This document shows positions 37,332 to 45,416 of a stretch of 64,000 bases of DNA, one piece after another. The stretch is from Niabella insulamsoli (lineage in GTDB: Bacteria; Bacteroidota; Bacteroidia; Chitinophagales; Chitinophagaceae). The DNA lies in the NCBI RefSeq assembly GCF_039652435.2, contig NZ_CP190246.1, forward strand, positions 1,798,001 through 1,862,000. The letters run 5' to 3'. The notes beneath the pieces were generated by a model that was not told the origin of the DNA, ran no database searches, and saw only the letters and a list, made by a program, of their open reading frames with translations. A program made the translations under genes and the position numbers. Every line of letters starts with the position of its first letter. The first letter of the stretch is position 1.

Positions 37332-37979
37332 ATGAAAAAAATAGCAGGCCTGGTAGCCTTTAGTTTGTTGTGCAGCTCGCTTTCGTTAAAAGCCCAGCAA
37401 TTGACCGAGGAACAAAAAAAAGCTGCGGAATGGGCAGCGGAGCTTAAATTGAACGACGACGCCAGCCAAAAAAGGGTAGCAGCCGCCATCGGTGAGCATC
37501 TCACAAAAGTGAAAGAATGGCATAACGCTCATGCGGTTAATGAAAATCCGGGAGGCCTCAATCCTGCTACTGGCAATGCTTTGAGCAAATTGGACTGGGA
37601 AGTGATTTATTGCTCTCAAAAACCGGAATCCGTAAGAAGGGATTTGATGTCGGTGTTAACAGCGGAATTATCACCCGAGCAGGTAGAAGCAGTCTTTGAT
37701 CAATACACCATCGGGAAAGTAGCTTTTACGATGAAGGGTTATGAGGCGATCGTACCCGATTTAACGGACGAGGAGCGGACTGAGATTTTAAAGCAGTTAA
37801 AGCAGGCAAGATCAATAGCGATCGACTATAAAAGCATGAAAGAGATCTCCGCCATTTTTGAAATATATAAAACTAAGTGCGAGCAATACCTAAATAGCAA
37901 CGGTCGCGACTGGCGGCAGCTTTTTAAGGATTATGTAAATAAAAGAAATGCCGAGAAGGCTGCGCAAAACAAAAAATAA
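37332..37979 (+). CDS. Secreted DUF3826-like protein of unknown function
   Basis: 215 residues with a signal peptide (LCSSLSLKAQ). It is helical and highly charged, with no catalytic motif that I recognise: LTEEQKKAAEWAAELKL, LDWEVIYCSQKPESVRRDLMSVL and MKGYEAIVPDLTDEERTEIL. Length and pattern match DUF3826, a Bacteroidota family often found beside rhamnosidase and pectinase genes. It lies 38 bases after the GH78 gene and 9 bases before the sialidase-like gene, so it is in the operon. A chaperone or binding role is possible but unsupported. Confidence 0.65.
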   Translation: MKKIAGLVAFSLLCSSLSLKAQQLTEEQKKAAEWAAELKLNDDASQKRVAAAIGEHLTKVKEWHNAHAVNENPGGLNPATGNALSKLDWEVIYCSQKPESVRRDLMSVLTAELSPEQVEAVFDQYTIGKVAFTMKGYEAIVPDLTDEERTEILKQLKQARSIAIDYKSMKEISAIFEIYKTKCEQYLNSNGRDWRQLFKDYVNKRNAEKAAQNKK

Positions 37980-37988
37980 GTCAACCCT

Positions 37989-39113
37989 ATGTGCCTGAAA
38001 AAAAATGTATTTATCCTTTGCCTGTTATGTCTTGCTTTTTGCGTCGAAGCGCAAACCGACCGTTGGAAAAAAGGTATTGTTGTAGACGAGTTTATTTTTG
38101 ATACTGCTTCTTTTCCGCAATCTCATGCAGCCACGATAGTTGAAACGCCTGAAGGTATAATGGCCGCCTGGTTTGGAGGAACGAAAGAAGGGAATAAGGA
38201 TGTTTGTATCTGGACGAGCCATTTGCAAAATGGAAAATGGACGCCCCCCGCGATGGTGGCCGATGGCGTCCTGAACGACACCCTGCGGTATGCCTGTTAT
38301 AATCCGGTACTTTACCAGGTGCCCAACGGCGAATTATTATTATTTTATAAAATCGGGCCCAATGTGGCCGGCTGGACGGGATGGATGAAGCGGTCGAAAG
38401 ATAACGGACATACCTGGAGCGCGCGAGAGAAACTGCCTGAGGGATATTTAGGCCCCATTAAAAATAAACCTGAGCTGGTTAATGGCGTTTTGGTTTGCCC
38501 TTCAAGCACGGAGCAGGACGGCTGGCGGGTGCATTTTGAATACACAAAAGATTGGGGTAAAACCTGGACTAAGTCGGAGCCTATTAACGACGGACGGGAA
38601 ATTTTGGCGATACAACCGTCGATTCTTAAATATAAAAATGGAGCGCTTCAGGCAGTGGGGCGTACGCGCAATACTTTTATTTTTCAAAGCTGGAGCCACG
38701 ATGGAGGCCAAACCTGGTCTGAAATGTCTGCGCTCGACCTGCCAAATAATAATTCCGGAACGGATGCCGTGACTTTAAAAGATGGCAGGCAGTTGATGGT
38801 TTATAACCACGTGTTGCCGGATAGCAGTTGGGTGAGGGGGAAAGGCCCGCGCACCCCGTTAAATGTTGCGCTCTCCAAAAACGGGAAAAAATGGTACGCC
38901 GCTTTGGTGCTTGAAGATTCTCCCATTAGCCAGTATTCTTACCCTTCCGTCATACAAAGTAGCGATGGGATGGTGCATATCGTTTACACCTGGCGGCGAC
39001 AGAAGATCAAATACGTAAAGGTTGATCCGGACCGCTTAAAGCTCACGAAAATTAAAAACAGGCGCTGGCCCGGAAAAGTGATTGCTAAAAAAGGTGTTGT
39101 AACAGACGATTAA
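37989..39113 (+). CDS. Sialidase-superfamily protein (predicted neuraminidase type)
   Basis: 374 residues with a signal peptide ending CVEAQ. The sequence follows the predicted-neuraminidase pattern: FPQSHAATIVETPEGIMAAWFGGTKEGNKDVCIW near the N-terminus, aspartate-box-like SKDNGHTWSA and SHDGGQTWSE, and SQYSYPSVIQSSDGMVHIVYTWRRQKIKYV at the end. In Bacteroidota these proteins often act on pectic or ulosonic-acid linkages and not on Neu5Ac. No N-acetylmannosamine or sialic-acid kinase genes lie nearby. Kdo or Dha, both sialic-acid-like keto-acids of RG-II, are plausible targets because aldolases and a symporter follow. That substrate is inference. Confidence 0.68.
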   Translation: MCLKKNVFILCLLCLAFCVEAQTDRWKKGIVVDEFIFDTASFPQSHAATIVETPEGIMAAWFGGTKEGNKDVCIWTSHLQNGKWTPPAMVADGVLNDTLRYACYNPVLYQVPNGELLLFYKIGPNVAGWTGWMKRSKDNGHTWSAREKLPEGYLGPIKNKPELVNGVLVCPSSTEQDGWRVHFEYTKDWGKTWTKSEPINDGREILAIQPSILKYKNGALQAVGRTRNTFIFQSWSHDGGQTWSEMSALDLPNNNSGTDAVTLKDGRQLMVYNHVLPDSSWVRGKGPRTPLNVALSKNGKKWYAALVLEDSPISQYSYPSVIQSSDGMVHIVYTWRRQKIKYVKVDPDRLKLTKIKNRRWPGKVIAKKGVVTDD

Positions 39114-39130
39114 ATGCTGTTGTAAAGTTT

Positions 39131-39153
39131 GTGGCCGGCAAAGCGCCGGCCGC
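39131..39153 (+). repeat. GC-rich intergenic hairpin
   Basis: GGCCGGC (39133-39139) and GCCGGCC (39145-39151) form a perfect 7-base stem, extendable by a G-U and a G-C pair to 39131-39153, around a 5-base loop. There is no T-run. It lies between the sialidase-like gene and the symporter gene. The palindromes at 23949 and near 44333 are similar in composition. Confidence 0.5.
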
Positions 39154-39182
39154 AATCATTGCTTGTCATATAAAACGAAGAT

Positions 39183-40736
39183 GTGAAAAATATTCCGGTA
39201 ATCGATTTAGCCATCATTGTGCTATACCTGATAGGTATGGTTTGGATAGGATTCTATTTTTCGAAAAAAAACAAAAATGCGGAGCAGTTCACGAAGGCTT
39301 CCGGCCGTATCCCCGGCTGGGCCATCGGTCTGTCTATCTATGCCACTTTTCTAAGCAGCAATACTTTTCTCGGCGTTCCGGGTAAAGCCTTTGGGTCAAA
39401 CTGGAATGCGTTTGTTTTCAGTATTTCCATGCCGCTGGCTGCTATCTTCGCCGCAAAATATTTCGTGCCTTTTTATCGCCGCACGGGCGCCGTTTCGGCT
39501 TACACCCATCTTGAACACCGCTTTGGCCCCTGGGCCCGAACCTACGCAGTGGTTTGTTTTGTGCTTACCCAATTTGCAAGAATGGGTTCTGTTTTTTTCG
39601 GGATGGCGCTGAGCTTACAGGCGCTGCTGGGGTTTTCCATGGCCTCCATCATGATCATTATGGGCATCTGCATTATTGTCTATACCGTTATGGGGGGAAT
39701 GGAGGCCGTCATCTGGACGGAAGTTGTTCAGGGCATTTTAAAAACACTCGGCGCGCTTTTGATTTTATATCTGGTACTTCGCGAAATTCCAGGCGGTATT
39801 GAAAAAGCGTATGAGATAGGCAAAGCTGCCGACAAGTTCAGCCTGGGCACTATGAAACCGGATTTTACACAATCGGGTTTTTGGGTCGTGTTGCTCTACG
39901 GTTTTTTTATCAACCTGAATAATTTCGGCATGGACCAGAACTATGTGCAGCGATACCATACCGCTATGGACACAGCACAGGCTAAAAAGTCCATCTGGCT
40001 TTGCGTGGCAATGTATGTGCCGGCGTCGCTTTTATTTTTTATCATCGGTTCCGCGTTATTTTCTTACTACCAGTTAAACCCCGAACTAACAGAAGGATTG
40101 AAACAAGCGGTTGCAACCGAAAGGCTGGGGCTGGGCGCGTCAGCACAGCAGGTCAACGAATTGGCCGCAACCCTACAGCCTGCCGATTATGGTGATAAAG
40201 TGATGCCGCATTTCATGGTATATAAGATCCCGAAAGTATTTCTTGGGCTGATTATCGCCGCAGTGTTATCGGCCGGTATGAGTACCATTAGCTCGGGGAT
40301 GAACGCCTGCGCTACTGTTTTTACAAAAGACATTTATCAACGCTATTTCAAACCTGATCTCGAAGGAAAAAGCGAATTGAGGATACTTTACCTAGCGACG
40401 ATAATTTTTGGCTTAATTGGCCTCGGTACAGGCCTGGCGATGCTGGGTATCAAAAGTGTACTGGACATCTGGTGGCAGCTATCGGGTATTTTTGCCGGAG
40501 GCATGCTGGGGCTGTTTTTGTTAGGCATCATGAGCCGAAATACTAAAAATAAACAGGCCATTATAGCAGTCATAGTCGGAATTATGGTCATCTTATGGCT
40601 CACTTTCTCGCCGCGCCTCCCGGATGCCTACAGCGCTTTCAGATCTGCCCTGCATATCAATATGGTTATCGTTGTGGGCACTTTGACTATATTTTTAACC
40701 GGTGTTTTTATTACCTTTCTTACGCGAAAAAAATAA
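39183..40736 (+). CDS. Sodium:solute symporter (SSS family)
   Basis: 517 residues with about 13-14 hydrophobic segments. It starts at GTG 39183; no in-frame ATG precedes the first membrane segment. Family features are IDLAIIVLYLIGMVWIGFYFSKK, SIYATFLSSNTFLGVPGKAFGSNW, VQRYHTAMD and the Na+ site region VLSAGMSTISSGMNACATVFTKDIY. SSS carriers import sialic acids, glucose, proline and other solutes with Na+. Placed after a sialidase-like protein and before an FAH hydrolase, it probably imports the acidic or neutral monosaccharide released by that enzyme. The FAH gene begins 7 bases after its stop. Confidence 0.88.
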   Translation: MKNIPVIDLAIIVLYLIGMVWIGFYFSKKNKNAEQFTKASGRIPGWAIGLSIYATFLSSNTFLGVPGKAFGSNWNAFVFSISMPLAAIFAAKYFVPFYRRTGAVSAYTHLEHRFGPWARTYAVVCFVLTQFARMGSVFFGMALSLQALLGFSMASIMIIMGICIIVYTVMGGMEAVIWTEVVQGILKTLGALLILYLVLREIPGGIEKAYEIGKAADKFSLGTMKPDFTQSGFWVVLLYGFFINLNNFGMDQNYVQRYHTAMDTAQAKKSIWLCVAMYVPASLLFFIIGSALFSYYQLNPELTEGLKQAVATERLGLGASAQQVNELAATLQPADYGDKVMPHFMVYKIPKVFLGLIIAAVLSAGMSTISSGMNACATVFTKDIYQRYFKPDLEGKSELRILYLATIIFGLIGLGTGLAMLGIKSVLDIWWQLSGIFAGGMLGLFLLGIMSRNTKNKQAIIAVIVGIMVILWLTFSPRLPDAYSAFRSALHINMVIVVGTLTIFLTGVFITFLTRKK

Positions 40737-40743
40737 CTGAAAA

Positions 40744-41583
40744 ATGAAAATTTTTAATTTAAATAAGACAATAGCAGTTGCTCATAAAGAATCCTTTTAT
40801 ACGATTGATGATATAACATGGGATGAATTGCTCAATCAGCCAATGTTATTTTCATTTCTGCTGAATAAAATTCAGATGCTCAAGCCGGTCGCTGATCTGG
40901 AAACTATCAATAGCCAAGAGGTTGGTGTTCCAATGGGCAGCCAGGAAGTGTGGGCCGCCGGTGTTACCTATCTGCGCAGCAAGCTGGCGCGCATGGAGGA
41001 AAGTGAGGAAAGTGGCGGGGCAACTTTTTATGATAAAGTGTATGATGCGGAACGCCCTGAGTTGTTTTTTAAAGCGAATGCACATCGCGTGATTCCGTCG
41101 GGCGGTAAAGTGCGTATAAGAAAAGACAGCAGCTGGAACGTGCCAGAGCCGGAGCTGGTGCTGGTTGTGAATGCCTCCGGCTCTATTGTCGGATACACCA
41201 TTGGAAATGATATGAGCAGCCGCAGCATTGAGGGTGAAAACCCGCTCTATCTTCCGCAGGCGAAGGTTTATGACGGCAGCGCCGCGATCGGGCCTTGTGT
41301 CCTGGTTAGAGAAGAGGAGGATATTGATCCTGCGACAGGCATCTCCATCGAAATACGCCGCAATGAAAAAGTCGTGTATGCCGCTTCCACTTCCATTAAT
41401 CAAATGAAAAGAAAGCATGCAGAATTGGTTGATTTTTTATACCGCGAATATAGCTTTCCGCAGGGCGCTTTCCTGATGACCGGCACTTGTTTGGTACCCG
41501 ACGAAGATTTTACATTAAACAGTGGCGATGCGATTGCAATCTCCATCGACGGAATTGGTACCCTTCAAAACACCGTAGCCTGA
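40744..41583 (+). CDS. Fumarylacetoacetate hydrolase (FAH) family protein
   Basis: 279 residues, cytoplasmic. Metal-site motifs of the FAH fold are visible: WNVPEPELVLVVN (acidic pair), GNDMSSRSIEGENPLYLPQAKVYDGSAAIGPCVLV, and the C-terminal LMTGTCLVPDEDFTLNSGDAIAI. The family includes diketo-acid hydrolases and 2-keto-3-deoxy-pentonate dehydratases. The YLPQAKVYDGSAAIGP stretch is especially like the sugar-acid members. Likely roles are cleavage of 2,4-diketo-3-deoxy-L-rhamnonate to pyruvate and L-lactate, or dehydration of a 2-keto-3-deoxy acid. The dehydrogenase and dehydratase needed to make such substrates are not in the window. Confidence 0.75.
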   Translation: MKIFNLNKTIAVAHKESFYTIDDITWDELLNQPMLFSFLLNKIQMLKPVADLETINSQEVGVPMGSQEVWAAGVTYLRSKLARMEESEESGGATFYDKVYDAERPELFFKANAHRVIPSGGKVRIRKDSSWNVPEPELVLVVNASGSIVGYTIGNDMSSRSIEGENPLYLPQAKVYDGSAAIGPCVLVREEEDIDPATGISIEIRRNEKVVYAASTSINQMKRKHAELVDFLYREYSFPQGAFLMTGTCLVPDEDFTLNSGDAIAISIDGIGTLQNTVA

Positions 41584-41618
41584 AAAAGCCGTTAAAATCA
41601 AGATAATGCCGCTGTTTT

Positions 41619-41649
41619 TTTGCGAAGCGGATGACGGGCATTAGTTTTG
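41619..41649 (+). promoter_or_regulatory. Consensus Bacteroidota promoter before the small Cys-rich gene
   Basis: TTTG (41619-41622), a 19-base spacer, and TAGTTTTG (41642-41649) match TTTG-N19-TAnnTTTG perfectly. The predicted start of transcription falls at or within a few bases of the GTG at 41654, so the mRNA may have almost no leader. Confidence 0.65.
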
Positions 41650-41653
41650 CGGC

Positions 41654-41962
41654 GTGAAATTTTTGATTTACCTCTTTACGCTTTACATGTTCCTGATGCC
41701 TGTCGCAGGCTGGGCGGGCGTTTCATCGTGTAGCGATGAGGTTGCCGCCGGTGTGGCCTGCGCGGATGATGAGCCAGAAGGGGACGAGGATTGCAGCCCG
41801 CTTTGCGATTGCTCTTGTTGTTTTCATCTTGTTGTTAATGAATTCAGCCTTCAGAAATTATCCAATACCGAAAATATATTCAACCGCCAATCATTTCCAT
41901 TTTATAGAAACAGGTTGTTACCCGCTGATTGCCGCGGTAATATCTGGCAGCCGCCGAAATAA
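41654..41962 (+). CDS. Small secreted Cys-rich protein (DUF6660-like) ahead of a TonB receptor
   Basis: 102 residues from GTG 41654, with a signal peptide (YLFTLYMFLMPVAGWAG). An acidic stretch (ADDEPEGDED) leads to the Cys cluster CSPLCDCSCC. Small proteins with a CSPFCxCxCC-type cluster are found in Bacteroidota directly upstream of TonB receptors. I recall the family as DUF6660 but cannot verify the number. Cys and acidic residues suggest metal binding (copper or similar). It lies 119 bases before the TonB receptor start and has its own strong promoter. Confidence 0.65.
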   Translation: MKFLIYLFTLYMFLMPVAGWAGVSSCSDEVAAGVACADDEPEGDEDCSPLCDCSCCFHLVVNEFSLQKLSNTENIFNRQSFPFYRNRLLPADCRGNIWQPPK

Positions 41963-42081
41963 TTTCCTGATCCCTTGTTAGCTGTTGGACAAAAGTTCAA
42001 CCCCGTTTTGAATCTTTTTTAGATCCAATGGCCGTGGTTTATTATGCACGGCGATTAGATCAACCTATTTTTTTCAATAAA

Positions 42082-44262
42082 ATGATAAAGAAATTATTAT
42101 TAGTGTTGCTGACCCTAATCAGCGGTCGGTTAGTCTATGCGCAGCATCAATTTACAACCATCGTCAAAAGCGAACCCGATCAAAAATTCTTAAAAGGCGT
42201 AACGGTTACTGTCTCCACCTTTGGTCAGGCCATCACGGATGCGCAGGGGCGCGCACAGATCGGGAATATTTCCAGCGGCGCCTTTGCTGTCACCTGGAGC
42301 CATGTAGGATTCATCACAAAAACCGACACCATCCGCTTTCCTTTAGAGAACGGCCAGCCGATTGAAGTTTATCTAGAACCTGAAGAAGAAGCGATGGAAG
42401 AAGTTATTGTGCAGAGTACACGTACCAGCCGCACGATTTCTAATACGCCTACCCGCGTTGAGATTATCGATGGCGAAGAACTGGAAGAAAAGAACAATAT
42501 GCGTCCGGCGAATGTGTCAATGTTGCTACACGAAAGTACCGGCATACAGGTGCAACAAACTTCGGCAACAAGCGGCAACGCAAGCCTGCGTATCCAGGGG
42601 CTCGACGGTCGGTATACGCAGTTATTGAAAGATGGTTATGCCAATTTTGGCAATTTTGCGAGCGGCTTGAGTATTTTAGAAATTCCGCCGCTGGATCTGA
42701 AGCAGGTAGAAGTGATTAAAGGCCCGGCGTCTACCTTGTATGGCGGTGGTGCGATTGCGGGCGTCGTAAATTTTATAAGTCGGACACCGGATGAAAAATT
42801 CGAAGGTGATATTATGCTGAACCAGTCTAATATCGGCCAGTCCAATATCGGGGGTTATTTTTCCGGGCGTGGACAAAAGATGGGCTATGCCGTTCTGGGT
42901 TTATTAAATCTGCAAAAAGCTTACGATGTCGATGGGGATGACTTTTCTGACCTGCCGCGCAATAATAATTTCACGATCAACCCGCGCTTGTTTTTTTATC
43001 CGGATGAAACGACGCTGATTACCATCGGAAATAGCCTGACCGTCAGCAAAAATACGGGTGGCGACATGCACGTCATTAGTGGTGACGATCGGGACGGGCA
43101 TGTTTATTATGAAAAAAACGAAACATTCAGGAATACGAGTACATTGGAATTGTCAAAGCAGTTTTTAAACAAGAGCAATTTCCGGCTAAAGCAAAGTGTT
43201 ACCATTTTTAATCGCGATCTGACCATGCCCGGATATCAGTTTATGGGTAAGAATATCAACAGCTTTACAGATATGTCCTATTTGCGCTACCTGGCCAACC
43301 ATACGATGATTGGCGGCGCCAATTTTATCTACGATCAGTTTGAACAGGAAATGTCCGCTATGTTCGATAACCGTTCGGCAACAGCGGGTTTGTATTTTCA
43401 GGATACCTGGGATTTGAGCGAGCTCGTTAAGTTGGAAACCGGGCTGCGCGTGGACCATGTAAATTATCGCAATAATAATTTTAAGAAAGCGCAAACTTTT
43501 GCTCTCCCGCGTGTGTCTGCGCTATTCAAATGGTCAGGCCAACTAAGCTCCCGTATTGGCGGCGGCTACGGATATAAAACGCCAACGCTTTTTACAGAAC
43601 GCACTGAGGGGATGCAATACCGCAATATAGCTGCGCTAGAAAATGTGACGGCAGAAAAAAGTGTGGGCGGAACGGCGGATATTAGCTACCGGACAAACAT
43701 AGGAGGGGCTTTTTCGTTGAGCCTGAACCAAATGTTTTTCATGACCCATATTAATAAACCATTGGTATTGGAGCAGATTTCCGAGACATCTTTTTCGTTT
43801 GTTAATGCAGGCCAACCGGTGGTGACTCAAGGGTTTGAAACCAATCTCAGGTTTATTTTTAAAGAGGATCTGAAGTTGTTTTTAGGTTATACTTTTACGG
43901 ACGCACGGGCGACTTATCTGCAGCAAAATCAAGTGTTGCCGCTGATGCCCAAACATAAATTAAACACCGTGTTGATGTATGAAAAGGAAGACAACTTTAA
44001 GCTGGGCCTGGAAGGTTACCATACCGGTACGCAATATCTGTATAACGGAACGAAGACGCCATCCTTTTGGGAATTTGGTTTTATGGCGCAGAAAACTTTT
44101 GGCAGGTTTTCCCTTTTTGTGAATTTTGAAAACTTTACGGATGAGCGGCAAAGCAATTATAAACCAGTTGTGAGCGGCCCCTTGCAAGCTCCTGCTTTTG
44201 ATGATATATGGAACCATATGGAAGGTCGCGTCGTTAATGGAGGTGTTAAAATAAAGATTTAA
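42082..44262 (+). CDS. TonB-dependent outer-membrane receptor (metal/siderophore type)
   Basis: About 726 residues from the ATG at 42082. The in-frame ATG at 42028 would add 18 residues before the signal peptide (IKKLLLVLLTLISGRLVYAQ) and is rejected. A carboxypeptidase-regulatory-like domain spans about residues 20-105. The plug follows: TRVEIIDGEELEEKNNMRPANVSMLLHE, LRIQGLDGRYTQLLKDG, VEVIKGPASTLYGGGAIAGVVNFIS. The barrel ends VNGGVKIKI. At this length, without SusD, it is of the FecA/CirA/BtuB sort that imports metal chelates, not glycans. The Cys-rich neighbour suggests a metal ion. The unit looks independent of the surrounding pectin genes. Confidence 0.87.
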   Translation: MIKKLLLVLLTLISGRLVYAQHQFTTIVKSEPDQKFLKGVTVTVSTFGQAITDAQGRAQIGNISSGAFAVTWSHVGFITKTDTIRFPLENGQPIEVYLEPEEEAMEEVIVQSTRTSRTISNTPTRVEIIDGEELEEKNNMRPANVSMLLHESTGIQVQQTSATSGNASLRIQGLDGRYTQLLKDGYANFGNFASGLSILEIPPLDLKQVEVIKGPASTLYGGGAIAGVVNFISRTPDEKFEGDIMLNQSNIGQSNIGGYFSGRGQKMGYAVLGLLNLQKAYDVDGDDFSDLPRNNNFTINPRLFFYPDETTLITIGNSLTVSKNTGGDMHVISGDDRDGHVYYEKNETFRNTSTLELSKQFLNKSNFRLKQSVTIFNRDLTMPGYQFMGKNINSFTDMSYLRYLANHTMIGGANFIYDQFEQEMSAMFDNRSATAGLYFQDTWDLSELVKLETGLRVDHVNYRNNNFKKAQTFALPRVSALFKWSGQLSSRIGGGYGYKTPTLFTERTEGMQYRNIAALENVTAEKSVGGTADISYRTNIGGAFSLSLNQMFFMTHINKPLVLEQISETSFSFVNAGQPVVTQGFETNLRFIFKEDLKLFLGYTFTDARATYLQQNQVLPLMPKHKLNTVLMYEKEDNFKLGLEGYHTGTQYLYNGTKTPSFWEFGFMAQKTFGRFSLFVNFENFTDERQSNYKPVVSGPLQAPAFDDIWNHMEGRVVNGGVKIKI

Positions 44263-44274
44263 ATTTTGTACCAC

Positions 44275-44315
44275 AACATGCGTAGCAATGATTATTTAGC
44301 TACGCATGTTTTTTT
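44275..44315 (+). terminator. Rho-independent terminator after the TonB receptor
   Basis: A perfect 12-base stem (AACATGCGTAGC 44275-44286 with GCTACGCATGTT 44299-44310), 12-base loop, followed by a T-run to 44315. It closes the 41654-44262 unit and isolates it from the aldolase genes downstream. Confidence 0.9.
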
Positions 44316-44425
44316 GACCGCTTCTGGCAGGCGGTGGCGGCCGGGGCGTTTAGCAAAATAATCCATCACAATAATTTTTTCCTACATCGATTTGGCATTA
44401 AAAAATGGCAATTTTATAGCAAAAA

Positions 44426-45382
44426 ATGATGCAGACGATTGCTGGAAAATTTGTTCCCGTGATGATCACGCCATTTGATCTCAAAGCCAATATCGATTAT
44501 AGCGCCGTTAATACCCTGATTGATTTTTACCTGCAGGCGGGCGTTAAGGGTATTTTTGCCAACTGCCTCAGCAGTGAAATGTTTAGCATCAGTGAGGAAG
44601 AAAGGTTGCAACTGACCCAACACATCGTTTCCTATGTGAAAGGGCGTGTGCCGATTGTGGCCACAGGTTCTTTTGGCCTTACTTTAGAAGATAAAGCAAT
44701 TTTTACCAGGAAAATTTATGACACTGGCGTAGATGCCGTTATTTTAATAACGGGCCATTTTGCTAAAATTGAAGAAGGTGATGACGTGTTGTTGCGCAAC
44801 TTTGAAAAGATGTTCGCACTCACGGGAAATATTCCATTAGGCATGTACGAATGCCCGGCGCCCTATAAGCGTATTATAAGCCCGGATGTTTTCCGGCAAT
44901 TACTTCAGGCCGACCGCCTCATCTATCACAAAGACACTTCGATCACACATGAAAATGTGCTGGCCAAGTTGGATATCTTGAAAGAAGTGCCCAACCGCCT
45001 TGAATTTTATGATGCCCACACACCCAATGCGATGTTTAGTATGCGGCATGGTGCCGTGGGTATGTCTTCTATTTCAGGAAACTTTTATCCCGAGATAATG
45101 GCATGGATGATAGCGAACGTCAACAATCCGGATAAGCAGGGCGCCGTAGCCTGGCTGCAGGAGCAGCTTACCGCTGTCGATCCGATGATTCATGTGGCTT
45201 ATCCGATGAGCGCCAAATATTTTTTGCAGAAACGAGGGCTTCCTGTGAGAACGATTAGCAGGGCTTATGCGTTACATCTGACGCCCGATCAAAAGAAGGA
45301 AGTCGATGCGCTCTACGACCGGTTTCTCGTTTGGTGCGACCGCCTGGGCATCGAGCCGGTCGCTGCTAAAAGCCTGGTTTAA
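44426..45382 (+). CDS. DHDPS/NanA-family class I aldolase, divergent
   Basis: 318 residues, TIM barrel, cytoplasmic. The Schiff-base Lys is Lys169 in YHKDTS and the active-site Tyr is Tyr141 in GMYECP. The usual pyruvate-carboxylate motif G-T-T-G-E is replaced by CLSSE (in IFANCLSSEMFSIS), which is atypical. The family cleaves or forms bonds between pyruvate and an aldehyde; members act on sialic acid, 2-keto-3-deoxy acids and dihydrodipicolinate. A lysine-biosynthetic role is unlikely given the catabolic neighbours. Substrates suggested by context are Dha or Kdo. The altered motif may instead mean a changed reaction such as a dehydratase. Confidence 0.75.
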   Translation: MMQTIAGKFVPVMITPFDLKANIDYSAVNTLIDFYLQAGVKGIFANCLSSEMFSISEEERLQLTQHIVSYVKGRVPIVATGSFGLTLEDKAIFTRKIYDTGVDAVILITGHFAKIEEGDDVLLRNFEKMFALTGNIPLGMYECPAPYKRIISPDVFRQLLQADRLIYHKDTSITHENVLAKLDILKEVPNRLEFYDAHTPNAMFSMRHGAVGMSSISGNFYPEIMAWMIANVNNPDKQGAVAWLQEQLTAVDPMIHVAYPMSAKYFLQKRGLPVRTISRAYALHLTPDQKKEVDALYDRFLVWCDRLGIEPVAAKSLV

Positions 45383-45416
45383 TTCTTATTGTAATATTAA
45401 AAACCTTTAAAAACTA

